The position numbers and the translations under genes were made by a program. This document shows positions 55,005 through 63,930 of a stretch of 64,000 nt of DNA, piece by piece. The DNA comes from Pseudomonadota bacterium (GTDB taxonomy: Bacteria; Pseudomonadota; Gammaproteobacteria; Burkholderiales; Rhodocyclaceae). How positions within the stretch are numbered: the stretch's first letter is position 1; every line of letters begins with the position of its first letter. The notes below the pieces were generated by a model that searched no databases, was not told the DNA's origin, and saw only the letters and a list, made by a program, of their open reading frames with translations. The DNA lies in NCBI GenBank assembly GCA_018241725.1, contig JAFEDI010000078.1, forward strand, positions 180,204 to 244,203. The letters run 5' to 3'.

Positions 55005-55670
55005 ATGAACTTCGCTCCTGACCTCTTCTCTGCAGGCTGGCACATCTTTGCCTGTCTTTGCGGGCTGGGGGGCGGAGCGTGGGTGATCAGGACCGCCCCG
55101 TGGCGGCGCATGCTCGACGGGCATCAGCTGAATGCCCTGGCAGGCGCCGCCGTCATTCTCACCCTGCTGTGGAGTCTGAATGCCGGCGTGTATCCCGGCC
55201 TCAACCTCCACATCCTCGGGGCGATGGCCACGACGCTGATCTTTGGGCCGCAACTGGCTCTTGTCGTACTGGCCCTTGCTCTGACCGGAGTTACGCTGAA
55301 CGGCAGCGTAGAGTGGACCGCCGTCCCCATCAATTTCCTGGCCATGGGCATTGTGCCGGTGGCGCTGGGCTCCCTGTATTTCCGTCTTGTGGAACGGTGG
55401 CTGCCCAAGCACTTCTTCGTATATATCTTCGTCAACGCTTTCATCGGCGCGATGGTGATCGTTCTGATCCAGGGTTTGATCGCGTCCCTGATGCTGTTTT
55501 CGGCCGGTGCCTATTCGGCCGACAAACTCCTGTCCGAATATCTGCCGTTCTTCCTGCTGCTGGGCTTTGCGGAAGCCTGGCTGTCGGGCATGGCGTTGAC
55601 GCTGATGGTCATCTATCGCCCGGAGTGGGTTGCCAGTTTCGATGATCGTCTCTATCTGATGAACAAATAG
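55005..55670 (+). CDS. CbiM-like energy-coupling factor transporter membrane protein
   Basis: This 221-residue protein has about six hydrophobic helices and the CbiM-like segment LNLHILGAMATTLIFGPQLAL, then GVTLNGSVEWTAVPINFLAMG. CbiM is the substrate-specific membrane subunit of cobalt or nickel ECF transporters. The typical MHIPDGFL start is absent and no CbiN, CbiQ or CbiO gene is in the window. It sits between etfA and an acyl-CoA dehydrogenase gene on the same strand, so substrate and partners are unclear. Confidence 0.65.
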   Translation: MNFAPDLFSAGWHIFACLCGLGGGAWVIRTAPWRRMLDGHQLNALAGAAVILTLLWSLNAGVYPGLNLHILGAMATTLIFGPQLALVVLALALTGVTLNGSVEWTAVPINFLAMGIVPVALGSLYFRLVERWLPKHFFVYIFVNAFIGAMVIVLIQGLIASLMLFSAGAYSADKLLSEYLPFFLLLGFAEAWLSGMALTLMVIYRPEWVASFDDRLYLMNK

Positions 55671-55731
55671 CAGTGCCCCGGCTTCGCGGCCACCAGAAAC
55701 CAAATAACAACACCGTGTGGAGAAAAGAACG

Positions 55732-57528
55732 ATGAGCAGCTACAACGCACCGATCCGTGACATGCAGTTCGTCATGAAGGAACTGGCCGGCCTCGACGCC
55801 GTGTCGGCCCTGCCGGGCTGCGAGGAGGCGACCGCCGATGTGGTGGATGCGATCCTCGAGGAAGCCAACAAGTTTGCCAGCGGGGTGCTTGCGCCCCTCA
55901 ACTGGAGTGGCGACCAGGAAGGTGCCCAGTGGGACAACGGAGAGGTACGCACTGCTGCGGGCTGGAAAGACGCTTATACGCAGTTTGCGGAGTCCGGCTG
56001 GACGGCGCTGGCCTGTGAGCCGGAGTTTGGTGGCCAGGGCTTGCCGAAGCTGATTTCGACGGCAGTGATGGAGATGTGGAAGTCCGCCAACATGGCCTTT
56101 TCCCTGTGCCCGATGCTGACTACCGGGGCCATCGAGGCGATCAAGCTGTGCGGGACCAATGAGCAGAAGGCGGCCTACTTGCCCAAAATGGTGAGCGGTG
56201 AATGGACCGGCACCATGAACCTCACCGAGCCCCAGGCTGGCTCGGACCTCGCTGCGGTGCGTACCCGTGCTGTACCGCAGGGCGATGGTACCTACAAGAT
56301 TTTCGGTCAGAAGATCTTCATCACCTACGGTGAGCACGACATGACCGACAACATCATCCACCTGGTGCTGGCCCGCTTGCCGGACGCACCGGAAGGGGTG
56401 AAGGGCATCTCGCTGTTCGTCGTTCCGAAGTTCCTGCTGAATGCGGACGGGACGCCGGGCGAGCGCAACGACGTGCATTGCGTGTCCATCGAACACAAGC
56501 TCGGTATCCATGCCAGCCCGACGGCAGTGCTGGCTTTCGGCGACAAGGGCGGCGCCATCGGCACGCTGGTCGGCGAGGCCAACCGTGGCCTGGAGTACAT
56601 GTTCATCATGATGAACGAGGCCCGCTTTGCCGTCGGCATGGAAGGCCTGGCGCTGTCCGAGCGGGCCTACCAGCAGGCTCTGGCCTATGCCAAGGACCGT
56701 GTCCAAGGCACCGAGGCTGGAGTGCGCGGTGGCCCGAAGGTGAGCATCATCCATCACGCTGATGTGCGCCGCATGCTGCTCAGCATGAAGTCGCAAATTG
56801 AAGCCCAGCGCGCGCTGGCCTATGTGGTCGGCGCCGCGACCGACCATGCCCACCACCACGCCGATGCAGCCGTGCGGGCCCAGAACCAGGCTTTCGTGGA
56901 TCTGATGATTCCGGTGGTGAAGGGCTGGCTCACCGAGAGCGCAATCGAGATTACCTCCACTGGCGTGCAGGTGCATGGCGGCATGGGCTTCATCGAGGAG
57001 ACCGGGGCGGCCCAGCATTTCCGCGATGCCCGCATCACGGCGATCTACGAGGGCACGACTGCGATCCAGGCCAACGACCTGATCGGTCGCAAGATCGCTC
57101 GCGAGAGCGGGCTGACGGCCAAGGGCGTGGTGGCTGAGATGCGCAAGGTCGAGGCCCAACTGGCGGAAGCTGCAGGCGAAGAGTTCGCAGCGATCCGCAA
57201 ATCCCTTGCGGCCGGCATCGGTGCTGTGGAGGAGGCCGTCGACTACATCGTGGCGACCTTTGGCAATGACATCAAGGCGGCGTCGGTGGGCTCGGTCCCG
57301 TTCCTGAAGCTGTTCGGTATTGTGGCCGGTGGCTGGCAACTGGCGCGTGCCGCACTGGTGTCGGCCCGTCGGGTGGCGGAAGGGGCGGGCGACGCGGCGT
57401 TCTATCAGGGCAAGATCACGACTGCACGGTTCTACGCGGATCACGTGCTGTCCCAGGCTCCGGGCCTGGCCTACGCGGTGGTCAATGGCGCGGCTGCCGC
57501 GCTGGCTCTGGACGAGGCGCAGTTCTGA
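55732..57528 (+). CDS. Acyl-CoA dehydrogenase with C-terminal extension
   Basis: This 598-residue flavoprotein oxidises an acyl-CoA and hands electrons to EtfAB. It shows the TEPQAGSD FAD/substrate motif, the catalytic glutamate E440 in TAIYEGTTAIQAND, and the C-terminal domain of the larger AcdA/DmdC-type branch (about 600 residues against 380 in short forms). ATG 55732 follows GGAGAAAAG. The chain length of its substrate cannot be read. It lies at the end of the etfBA cluster, before a terminator. Confidence 0.95.
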   Translation: MSSYNAPIRDMQFVMKELAGLDAVSALPGCEEATADVVDAILEEANKFASGVLAPLNWSGDQEGAQWDNGEVRTAAGWKDAYTQFAESGWTALACEPEFGGQGLPKLISTAVMEMWKSANMAFSLCPMLTTGAIEAIKLCGTNEQKAAYLPKMVSGEWTGTMNLTEPQAGSDLAAVRTRAVPQGDGTYKIFGQKIFITYGEHDMTDNIIHLVLARLPDAPEGVKGISLFVVPKFLLNADGTPGERNDVHCVSIEHKLGIHASPTAVLAFGDKGGAIGTLVGEANRGLEYMFIMMNEARFAVGMEGLALSERAYQQALAYAKDRVQGTEAGVRGGPKVSIIHHADVRRMLLSMKSQIEAQRALAYVVGAATDHAHHHADAAVRAQNQAFVDLMIPVVKGWLTESAIEITSTGVQVHGGMGFIEETGAAQHFRDARITAIYEGTTAIQANDLIGRKIARESGLTAKGVVAEMRKVEAQLAEAAGEEFAAIRKSLAAGIGAVEEAVDYIVATFGNDIKAASVGSVPFLKLFGIVAGGWQLARAALVSARRVAEGAGDAAFYQGKITTARFYADHVLSQAPGLAYAVVNGAAAALALDEAQF

Positions 57529-57561
57529 CGTTTCGGAACTAGATTCGTTCAATTCGGTTCG

Positions 57562-57602
57562 CGAGGCCGCTCCCTGCTGGGGCGGCCTTTGCTTTTTTGT
57601 TT
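57562..57602 (+). terminator. Intrinsic terminator after the acyl-CoA dehydrogenase gene
   Basis: AGGCCGC (57564-57570) and GCGGCCT (57582-57588), extended inward by CCC/GGG, form a strong stem followed by TTTGCTTTTTTG. It closes the etfB-etfA-cbiM-like-acyl-CoA dehydrogenase unit. Confidence 0.85.
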
Positions 57603-57799
57603 TGTTCCTATTGCATTTGTCTCGATTTTCGAAAAAATCCTTTCAATTGAATGGCATGGATTCATCGGTCGAGTAATGGGCAGATACGCGGCGAGTGTCG
57701 TCGCTCTGTAATATTTGATGCGCAGTATCTGGGTTTCCCGTGTTTTCGGTGAGCCGGTCCGGGTTGGCGGATGTGCCTTCAGGGCCGGCTTCGCAATTT

Positions 57800-59617
57800 A
57801 TGAGCCCTACACCAGCGTCTTCCACATTCTTGCCACGTCGCGCGGCGTATGTCTTCAACGGCCAGTTGCAGCAGCCGACGACCGTGCGCCAACTGGTACG
57901 AGCGATGGATGCCCTGTCCGTTAGTGCGTCGTGCCAATGTGCCCTCGATCGTTTCTTCGTGGATGCGGGCCTGTATGCCCTGCCTGTCGTGGACGAGCAG
58001 GCGCGCCCAGTGGCGCTGCTGGATCGTAAGTCCTTCGTGGAGTTTTTCGGGCGTCCTTACATTAGGGAATTGTTCGGTCGCCGTAACATTGTCGAATTGC
58101 TTGCCTATGAGCAGTACGACAGTACACCGCCGCTGATCGTGGATGAAGGCAGCACCGTGGAGGATGCGGCGCGGATGATTATCGATGCTGGCATGCAGCA
58201 CATGGTGACGGGCTTCGTGGTCAGCCGGCAGGGGCGCTACATGGGGATCGCCAACGGCCACGATCTGCTCGACACCATCACCCAGCGCAAACAGGCCGAA
58301 CTGTATTACCTGGCCCATTATGATGCCCTGACCGGGATTCCCAATCGGGCGCTGCTGGCCGATCGTCTGGAGCAGGCCTGTCTGGAGGCCGACCGCAAGG
58401 GAAGTCTGGTAGCCCTGTTGTTCATCGACGTGGACCGCTTCAAGCAGATCAACGACTCCCTTGGTCATAGTGCCGGTGACGAGGTTTTGCGTCGCATCGT
58501 TGCGCGCCTGAAGGCTTCTGCCCGTCAGGTGGATACCGTGGCCCGACTGGCCGGAGACGAGTTCGTGGTATTGATGGAGAACTTGTCGAACCCCGGGCAG
58601 GCCGAACTGGTGGCAGACCGGATCGTGGCGTCGATGCGGGAGCCGATCGAGATGCTCGGCCATTCCCTGGTGGCCACGGTCAGCATCGGCAGTGCGATCT
58701 ATCCGCACGACGATGACCAGATCCATAACATCCTGAGCAAGGCCGATGCGGCCATGTATGAGGCAAAATCAGCCGGCCGCAACGGTTTCTGTTCGTATTC
58801 CCCGGAGATGCATACCTACAACCCGGCCAGCATGTCGCTCGAAACCGAGTTGCGCACCGCCATTGAGAGGGATGAGCTGGTGTTGTTCTTCCAGCCCCAG
58901 GTCGATCTGGCGAGCGGCGAGGTTCGCGGGGTGGAGGCGCTGGTGCGTTGGCGTCATCCGCGACGCGGGTTGATTCCGCCGATGCAGTTCATCCAGGTTG
59001 CCGAGGAGAGCGGGCTCATCATTCAGCTTGGTGAATGGGTGGTCAGACAGGCGCTGGCTCAACTGAATGCCTGGCGGGCACAGGGGGTGAAACCGTTGCC
59101 GGTGGCGGTCAATATTTCGGCCTTGCAGCTCCGCCAGAAGGGCTTTGTGAGCTTCCTGAAGGCGCAGCTCGCCGAGTGCACTATCGAACCCGGCTTGCTT
59201 GAGCTCGAGCTGACCGAGAGCGTGTTGATGAAGGATGTCGAAGAGATGCTGCGTACCCTCAATGAGATCAAGGCGCTCGGCGTTCGCTTGGCCATCGACG
59301 ATTTCGGTACCGGCTTTTCGAGCCTCAGCTACCTGCGCCGCTTCCCTATCGATCGCCTGAAGATTGACCAATCCTTCGTGCGTGACATCGATAGTACCCC
59401 TGTCAATGAGTCGATCGCCCGGGCCATCGTCGCCTTGGCAAATAGCTTATCGTTGGAGATTGTCGCGGAGGGGATCGAGAAGGCGGCGGAGGTGGCCGTG
59501 TTGCAGCAGATGCGCTGCCACGAGGGGCAGGGCTATTTGTTTTCCAGGCCGATCGAAGCGGAACGTTTTCCGAGCTGGCTGGCGACGCATGGGGCCCTTG
59601 AGTTGGCTGCTGCTTAA
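57800..59617 (+). CDS. CBS-pair / GGDEF / EAL c-di-GMP signalling protein
   Basis: This 605-residue cytoplasmic protein has an N-terminal CBS-like region (about 30-160), a GGDEF domain with the motif changed to AGDEF (A251-F255) and an EAL domain with a full set of catalytic blocks: EALVRWR (E379), AVNISA, LELTES, IDDFGTGFSS, LKIDQSFV and AEGIE. It is therefore likely a c-di-GMP phosphodiesterase, with the GGDEF part weak or regulatory; AGDEF is active in some proteins. ATG 57800 was chosen; a GTG at 57740 would add 20 residues. Its stop overlaps that of the convergent gene. Confidence 0.92.
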   Translation: MSPTPASSTFLPRRAAYVFNGQLQQPTTVRQLVRAMDALSVSASCQCALDRFFVDAGLYALPVVDEQARPVALLDRKSFVEFFGRPYIRELFGRRNIVELLAYEQYDSTPPLIVDEGSTVEDAARMIIDAGMQHMVTGFVVSRQGRYMGIANGHDLLDTITQRKQAELYYLAHYDALTGIPNRALLADRLEQACLEADRKGSLVALLFIDVDRFKQINDSLGHSAGDEVLRRIVARLKASARQVDTVARLAGDEFVVLMENLSNPGQAELVADRIVASMREPIEMLGHSLVATVSIGSAIYPHDDDQIHNILSKADAAMYEAKSAGRNGFCSYSPEMHTYNPASMSLETELRTAIERDELVLFFQPQVDLASGEVRGVEALVRWRHPRRGLIPPMQFIQVAEESGLIIQLGEWVVRQALAQLNAWRAQGVKPLPVAVNISALQLRQKGFVSFLKAQLAECTIEPGLLELELTESVLMKDVEEMLRTLNEIKALGVRLAIDDFGTGFSSLSYLRRFPIDRLKIDQSFVRDIDSTPVNESIARAIVALANSLSLEIVAEGIEKAAEVAVLQQMRCHEGQGYLFSRPIEAERFPSWLATHGALELAAA

Positions 59618-62600
59618 ATGCCCTCGCCGTGCTGGCCGCGGATGATCCAGTCTTCGAATTCCGCGACGGGCATGGGCTTGCCGAACAGATAGCCTTGGCC
59701 GTGGTTGCAGCCGATGCTGCGTAGAAACTCGAGTTGCTCGACGGTCTCGATGCCCTCGGCGGTGATTTCGAAGCCCAGGGTCTGGCCCAGGCCGACGATG
59801 GCGCGGGTTATTGCCACGTCGTTTTCGTCGTGGGGTAGATCGGAGACGAAGGCTCGGTCCACCTTCAGGTTGTTGATCGGCAGTACCTTCAGATAGGCGA
59901 GGGAGGAGTAGCCGGTGCCGAAATCATCGACGGCCGTTGTCACGCCCAGATCCTGGATGGCGTGGATCACCTGGCGGGCATGCTCCGGGTTCTCCATGAT
60001 CAGGCTCTCGGTGACTTCCACTTCAAGCACCTCGGGCGGAAGTCCGTGGCGGGCCAGCGCACTGGCCAGCGTATCCACGTAGTCGCTGCGTTCGATCTGC
60101 AGGGCGGCGACGTTGATGGCGATGCGCCCGGTCTCCAGTCCGGTCTTCCGCCACAGCCTGATCTGAGCACAGACGGTGTCGAGCACCAGTTCGCCGATTG
60201 GGATGATCAGTGCGGTGCGTTCTGCCAGCGGAATGAACTCGGCTGGGGACACCATGCCCCGCTCGGGATCCCGCCAGCGCAGTAGGGCCTCCGCCCCGCT
60301 GATGCGGCCGCTTTCCAGGTTGAGCTTGGGCTGATACCAGAGTTCGAATTCCTTTTCCTCCAGTGCGCGTCGCAGTGCCCGTTCGCGGGTCAGGCGATCC
60401 TGGGCCCGGCGGGTCATCTCTGCCTGGTAGAAACGGTAACTGTTGCGGCCACCTTCCTTGGCGCCATACATGGCTGTATCGGCATTGCGGACCAGCTCTT
60501 CTGGCGTGCGGCCATCGGTGGGTGCAATCGCGATCCCGATGCTGGCGGTAATTAGGGCTGCGTGACCGTCCAGGTCGAAGGGTTCCTGCAGGGCCTGAAG
60601 GATCTTCTTGACGATGGCGACGGCGTCGGTGTCCTGTCCGAGATCGCCGAGGATCACCGCGAATTCATCGCCACCAAGACGGGAAACGGTATCCTCGACC
60701 CGCAGGCAGCGCTTGAAGCGCTCTGCGGCCTGCTGCAGCAGACAATCGCCCACCGGGTGGCCCAGGCTGTCGTTCACGGTCTTGAAGCCGTCCAGATCCA
60801 GAATCAGTACTGCGAGTTGGCGCTCGTAGCGGACCGCGCGGTCCAGGTCGTGCTGAAGCTGGTGGTGGAACAGGGTTCGATTTGGCAGGTCGGTCAGAGG
60901 ATCGTAGTGGGCCAAGCGCTCCAGTTCAGCCTGGGAATGCTTGATCGCCGAGATATCAGAGAAGACGGCGACGTAGTTCACGTGATGTCCGGCGTCGTCG
61001 TTGACTGCATTGATAGTGAGCCACTCGGGGTAGAGTGCGCCATTCTTGCGGCGGTTCCAGATTTCGCCGCGCCAGCCCCCTGTGTCGCGGAGGGTCTCCC
61101 ACATGGCCCGATAGAACTCAGGGGGCTGGTGGTCGGAGCGCAACAGACGGGGCGTCTGGCCGATGGCCTCTTCGGCGCTGTAGCCGGTGATATCGGTGAA
61201 CGCACGGTTGACCGACAGAATGGTGCTTCGGGCGTCGGTGATCATTACCGCGTCGGCAGTATTGGCGATGACGACGCCGGCCAGGCGCAGTTGCTCTGTG
61301 GTCTGCTTTATCTCCGTGATGTCCGTGGAGATCGCCAGGATCGCCTGGGGCTGCCCATCGGCGCCAGGGAGCGGGCACTTGGTCGTCAGGTAGGTACGTT
61401 GTTGCCCGTGGTCGTCCAGTTGTTCCTCGAAGCGCATGGCCTGGCCCTCTGCCAGTACGGCCAGGTCGTTAGTCCGCTGCAATCGGGCGAGGTCGGCCGG
61501 CTGGAAATGTTCCCGCGGCATGCCTCTCATTGTGTCCAGTGAGGCCCCCATGGCCGTCTCGAAACAGCGGTTCGACCACTGGAGATTGCCGTCCTTGTCG
61601 AAGACGTAGATTAATGACGGCGCGTGATCGACAACGGTTTGCAGCAGGGCTTGCTGCAAACCCAGCGCCTCCTCGGTCGCCTTGCGCTCGGAAATATCCC
61701 GGGCCACCGCGTAGATCATGGGGCCGTCGCTGAGCGGGATCACGCACAGCGTCACCTCCGCTGGGAAGCAATGCCCATCGCTACGGCGGTGGAGCCACTC
61801 GAAGCGGTGCAGCCCAGCCCGGAGCGTGATGTCGAGGATCTCTCGCACCTTTTCGGGAGAGCTGCTGCCATCGGCTTGCCGTTCTGGAGAGAGTTGCATC
61901 GGGGTCATGCCCTGGAACTGAGCGCGGTCGGAAAAGCCGAAAAGCGCCAGTGCGGCGTCGTTGCTTTCGATGAAGCGGCCGTTGCCATCGATGACCCACG
62001 TTGCGTCAGGGGAATGCTCGAACAAGGTACGAAAGCGGACCTCGCTTTGTGCAAGCGAGGATTCGGCTTCCTCGCGCTCGGCGATTTCCTGGGACAGGCG
62101 GAGGTTCCTTTGCCTGATCAGGGTGTTGCGCCGCATCAACTGGGCGATGAAAAAAAGCACCAGGGCCGTGTTGGCGATCGAGATCAGGAACAGTGGGGAT
62201 TCAGCCGGTGCATGGCTGGGCCAACCAGTGCGCGGGATGGCGGAAAGTTGCCAGGTGCCGCCGGGGACCATGACGGTCAGGCTGACGGGGTGTTCGGACA
62301 GAACGGCTGTGTCGCCCCAGATCACCTCGCCGTCGCTGCCCAGGCCATCCTTGCCACGCAGCAGCAGGCGAAGCGAGGCGTCGTTGGAAATCCCGCTGGC
62401 CCGGATGAGGTTTTCCAGATCCGTGACGATCGACATCGTGCCCCAGTAACGAGGCGCTGCGCGGAGGGGATGGGTGAAGATGGGTTGCCGGTAGATCAGT
62501 CCTACCCCACCCTGGATGAGATTGAGGGGGCCGGCAAGCAGCGCGTGACGGCTGTTCCGGGCACGCTGTATCGCGGCGTATTGTTCCGGAATCGTTCTGA

Positions 62601-63048
62601 GGTTTGTTCCTAGGGCCTTTTCGTTGTTTGCCCGGGGATAAATCCTTTGGATCACGTCGTCGGGAACGAGGGCGATGCTGCGGATGTGCGATGCGGAAGC
62701 GATGGCCATCCTGGCCATGCCGTAGAAATGCGCATCGGAGATGTCGCCGTCGATGCTCAGCATGTGCGAAATGCCTTCGGCCGTTCCGAAGGTACTGCGG
62801 ACCTGCCCTTCGAGCATGGCGCTGATGCGGGCCAGTTCGGCAGTTGCCCTGGCACGGGCATCGCTCGCTTGGCGCTCTGAATCCAGGCGGCCAAGGAGGA
62901 CCGAGAGAAGGATGCCACCGACACCAACGACGAAGAGCAGCAAATATGTGGCAGGTGCATGCTGGTTCCTGAGCCAGCCTAGCATTTCATTGCTACGCGG
63001 ATTGTCGGCCATGCTTTCCAGTGCCCGGCGCTCATGTCGGACGGACAT
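59614..63048 (-). CDS. CHASE-PAS3-GGDEF-EAL membrane c-di-GMP protein
   Basis: This 1144-residue protein has two transmembrane segments (about 35-53 and 287-303) flanking a periplasmic CHASE-type sensor, three PAS domains (roughly 330-720), an intact GGDEF motif (G792-F796) and an intact EAL domain (E920 in AEALLRWR, then VDDFGTGYSS and AEGIETVEQ). It can in principle make and degrade c-di-GMP in response to an external signal. M13 or M22 are alternative starts. The last bases overlap the convergent GGDEF/EAL gene. Confidence 0.94.
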   Translation of the reverse strand: MSVRHERRALESMADNPRSNEMLGWLRNQHAPATYLLLFVVGVGGILLSVLLGRLDSERQASDARARATAELARISAMLEGQVRSTFGTAEGISHMLSIDGDISDAHFYGMARMAIASASHIRSIALVPDDVIQRIYPRANNEKALGTNLRTIPEQYAAIQRARNSRHALLAGPLNLIQGGVGLIYRQPIFTHPLRAAPRYWGTMSIVTDLENLIRASGISNDASLRLLLRGKDGLGSDGEVIWGDTAVLSEHPVSLTVMVPGGTWQLSAIPRTGWPSHAPAESPLFLISIANTALVLFFIAQLMRRNTLIRQRNLRLSQEIAEREEAESSLAQSEVRFRTLFEHSPDATWVIDGNGRFIESNDAALALFGFSDRAQFQGMTPMQLSPERQADGSSSPEKVREILDITLRAGLHRFEWLHRRSDGHCFPAEVTLCVIPLSDGPMIYAVARDISERKATEEALGLQQALLQTVVDHAPSLIYVFDKDGNLQWSNRCFETAMGASLDTMRGMPREHFQPADLARLQRTNDLAVLAEGQAMRFEEQLDDHGQQRTYLTTKCPLPGADGQPQAILAISTDITEIKQTTEQLRLAGVVIANTADAVMITDARSTILSVNRAFTDITGYSAEEAIGQTPRLLRSDHQPPEFYRAMWETLRDTGGWRGEIWNRRKNGALYPEWLTINAVNDDAGHHVNYVAVFSDISAIKHSQAELERLAHYDPLTDLPNRTLFHHQLQHDLDRAVRYERQLAVLILDLDGFKTVNDSLGHPVGDCLLQQAAERFKRCLRVEDTVSRLGGDEFAVILGDLGQDTDAVAIVKKILQALQEPFDLDGHAALITASIGIAIAPTDGRTPEELVRNADTAMYGAKEGGRNSYRFYQAEMTRRAQDRLTRERALRRALEEKEFELWYQPKLNLESGRISGAEALLRWRDPERGMVSPAEFIPLAERTALIIPIGELVLDTVCAQIRLWRKTGLETGRIAINVAALQIERSDYVDTLASALARHGLPPEVLEVEVTESLIMENPEHARQVIHAIQDLGVTTAVDDFGTGYSSLAYLKVLPINNLKVDRAFVSDLPHDENDVAITRAIVGLGQTLGFEITAEGIETVEQLEFLRSIGCNHGQGYLFGKPMPVAEFEDWIIRGQHGEGI

Positions 63049-63231
63049 CGTTTTGAAAGGTTGGATTTTGCGGTGTGGCCGTTCAGGCTCCGCAGCTCGT
63101 GCCGCGAGCGATGATGGGCTCTTTAGCGGCGGCAGAGCCTAACTCCGACGGGGATATTTCCACAACCCAAAAAGGGATATCAGCGTGAAATGATCGAAGC
63201 TTGTATGCATCCGGCCGAATGATTGGGTGGT

Positions 63232-63579
63232 TCATCGGCTCAATTCGGGAAAGCGCCATAGCCATAACCAGGCAACCAAGAGCTGTACGACGATAGTCAG
63301 CGTCCAGGTTCCTGTTACGTAGCAGCAGGCCGCAGGGAGGACGACTTCAAGCAATTGCTCACAAAGAACACCGAGGACGAAGAAGAACAGCGTCAGGCAC
63401 ACCCATTTGGCGACAAAGCCGGGTAGGTGGTGAATGCCCATGCGCCGGTTGTAGCGGTAGTTCTGTTGCCGTTCGAGCAGCGTGCCGCGACTTACGTCCC
63501 GGAAGTAGGGGAAAGGCCAGAGATAGCGATACAGGAGACGCCAGATACCCTCCTGGCGCTCGGCAGAAGTCCTGCTCAT
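63232..63579 (-). CDS. Hypothetical two-helix membrane protein
   Basis: I do not recognise this 115-residue protein. It has a basic, aromatic N-terminal half (RLLYRYLWPFPYFRD, RQQNYRYNRR) and two hydrophobic helices (about 57-78 and 80-108, with cysteine pair CC at 85-86). GGAGAG with 5-nt spacing favours ATG 63579 over the adjacent ATG at 63582. The same frame stays open upstream through the tRNA gene, which cannot be coding. No partner gene is evident. Confidence 0.65.
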   Translation of the reverse strand: MSRTSAERQEGIWRLLYRYLWPFPYFRDVSRGTLLERQQNYRYNRRMGIHHLPGFVAKWVCLTLFFFVLGVLCEQLLEVVLPAACCYVTGTWTLTIVVQLLVAWLWLWRFPELSR

Positions 63580-63667
63580 CATTGCTCTCCCGTGCAGCGC
63601 GCATGCGACAGTCAGCTGTGTCAGTGTGCGCTGCTTTGCCAATGGATGGAAGGGAGAGGTAAAAACA

Positions 63668-63695
63668 AAAAAGCCGGTCGAATGACCGGCTTTTT
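63668..63695 (-). terminator. Terminator of tRNA-Leu copy 1
   Basis: GCCGGTC (63673-63679) and GACCGGC (63684-63690) form a 7-bp stem with a 4-nt loop. On the minus strand it is followed by TTTTTG and more T, just downstream of the tRNA 3' end. Confidence 0.85.
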
Positions 63696-63701
63696 GAATT
63701 T

Positions 63702-63786
63702 TGGTGCCCAGAAGAGGACTCGAACCTCCACGCCTCGCGGCACTAGTACCTGAAACTAGCGCGTCTACCAATTTCGCCATCTGGGC
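63702..63786 (-). tRNA. tRNA-Leu(CAG), copy 1
   Basis: Read on the minus strand the gene starts GCCCAGATGGCG and ends TCTGGGCACCA with an encoded CCA. The acceptor stem is 7 bp (GCCCAGA/TCTGGGC), the anticodon arm is CTAGT-TTCAGGT-ACTAG with anticodon CAG, and a long variable arm and GTTCGAGTC T-loop confirm a class II tRNA-Leu, 85 nt. It reads CUG codons. A second copy lies 229 bp upstream. Confidence 0.97.
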
Positions 63787-63799
63787 AGCGAAGACCGCC

Positions 63800-63827
63800 A
63801 TTATAGGCAGTATTTTTTTTAGTGCAA
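63800..63827 (-). promoter_or_regulatory. Promoter of tRNA-Leu copy 1
   Basis: On the minus strand TTGCAC (63822-63827) and TATAAT (63800-63805) are 16 bp apart. The consensus -10 lies 13 bp before the tRNA 5' end, and the GC-rich stretch between them resembles the discriminator of stringently controlled stable-RNA promoters. Confidence 0.8.
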
Positions 63828-63900
63828 GTTCTTTTTGAACTTTTCTCGCCTGGATATCATCAAATTGATACTTCGACGAATCCTGCAAAATAAAAATAAA

Positions 63901-63923
63901 AACCGGTCAAACGACCGGCTTTT
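63901..63923 (-). terminator. Terminator of tRNA-Leu copy 2
   Basis: CCGGTC (63903-63908) and GACCGG (63912-63917) form a stem like that after copy 1, followed on the minus strand by TTTTTATTTTTATTTT. The flank next to the tRNA matches copy 1 closely. Confidence 0.8.
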
Positions 63924-63930
63924 TGAATTT

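Noticed and set aside
55609-57552. Minus-strand open frame opposite the acyl-CoA dehydrogenase (647 codons)
   Set aside because: The sense frame has the acyl-CoA dehydrogenase motifs and a ribosome-binding site; the antisense has neither.
63580-63888. N-terminal extension of the small membrane protein through the tRNA-Leu gene
   Set aside because: It would translate a tRNA and its terminator; a ribosome-binding site lies just before ATG 63579.
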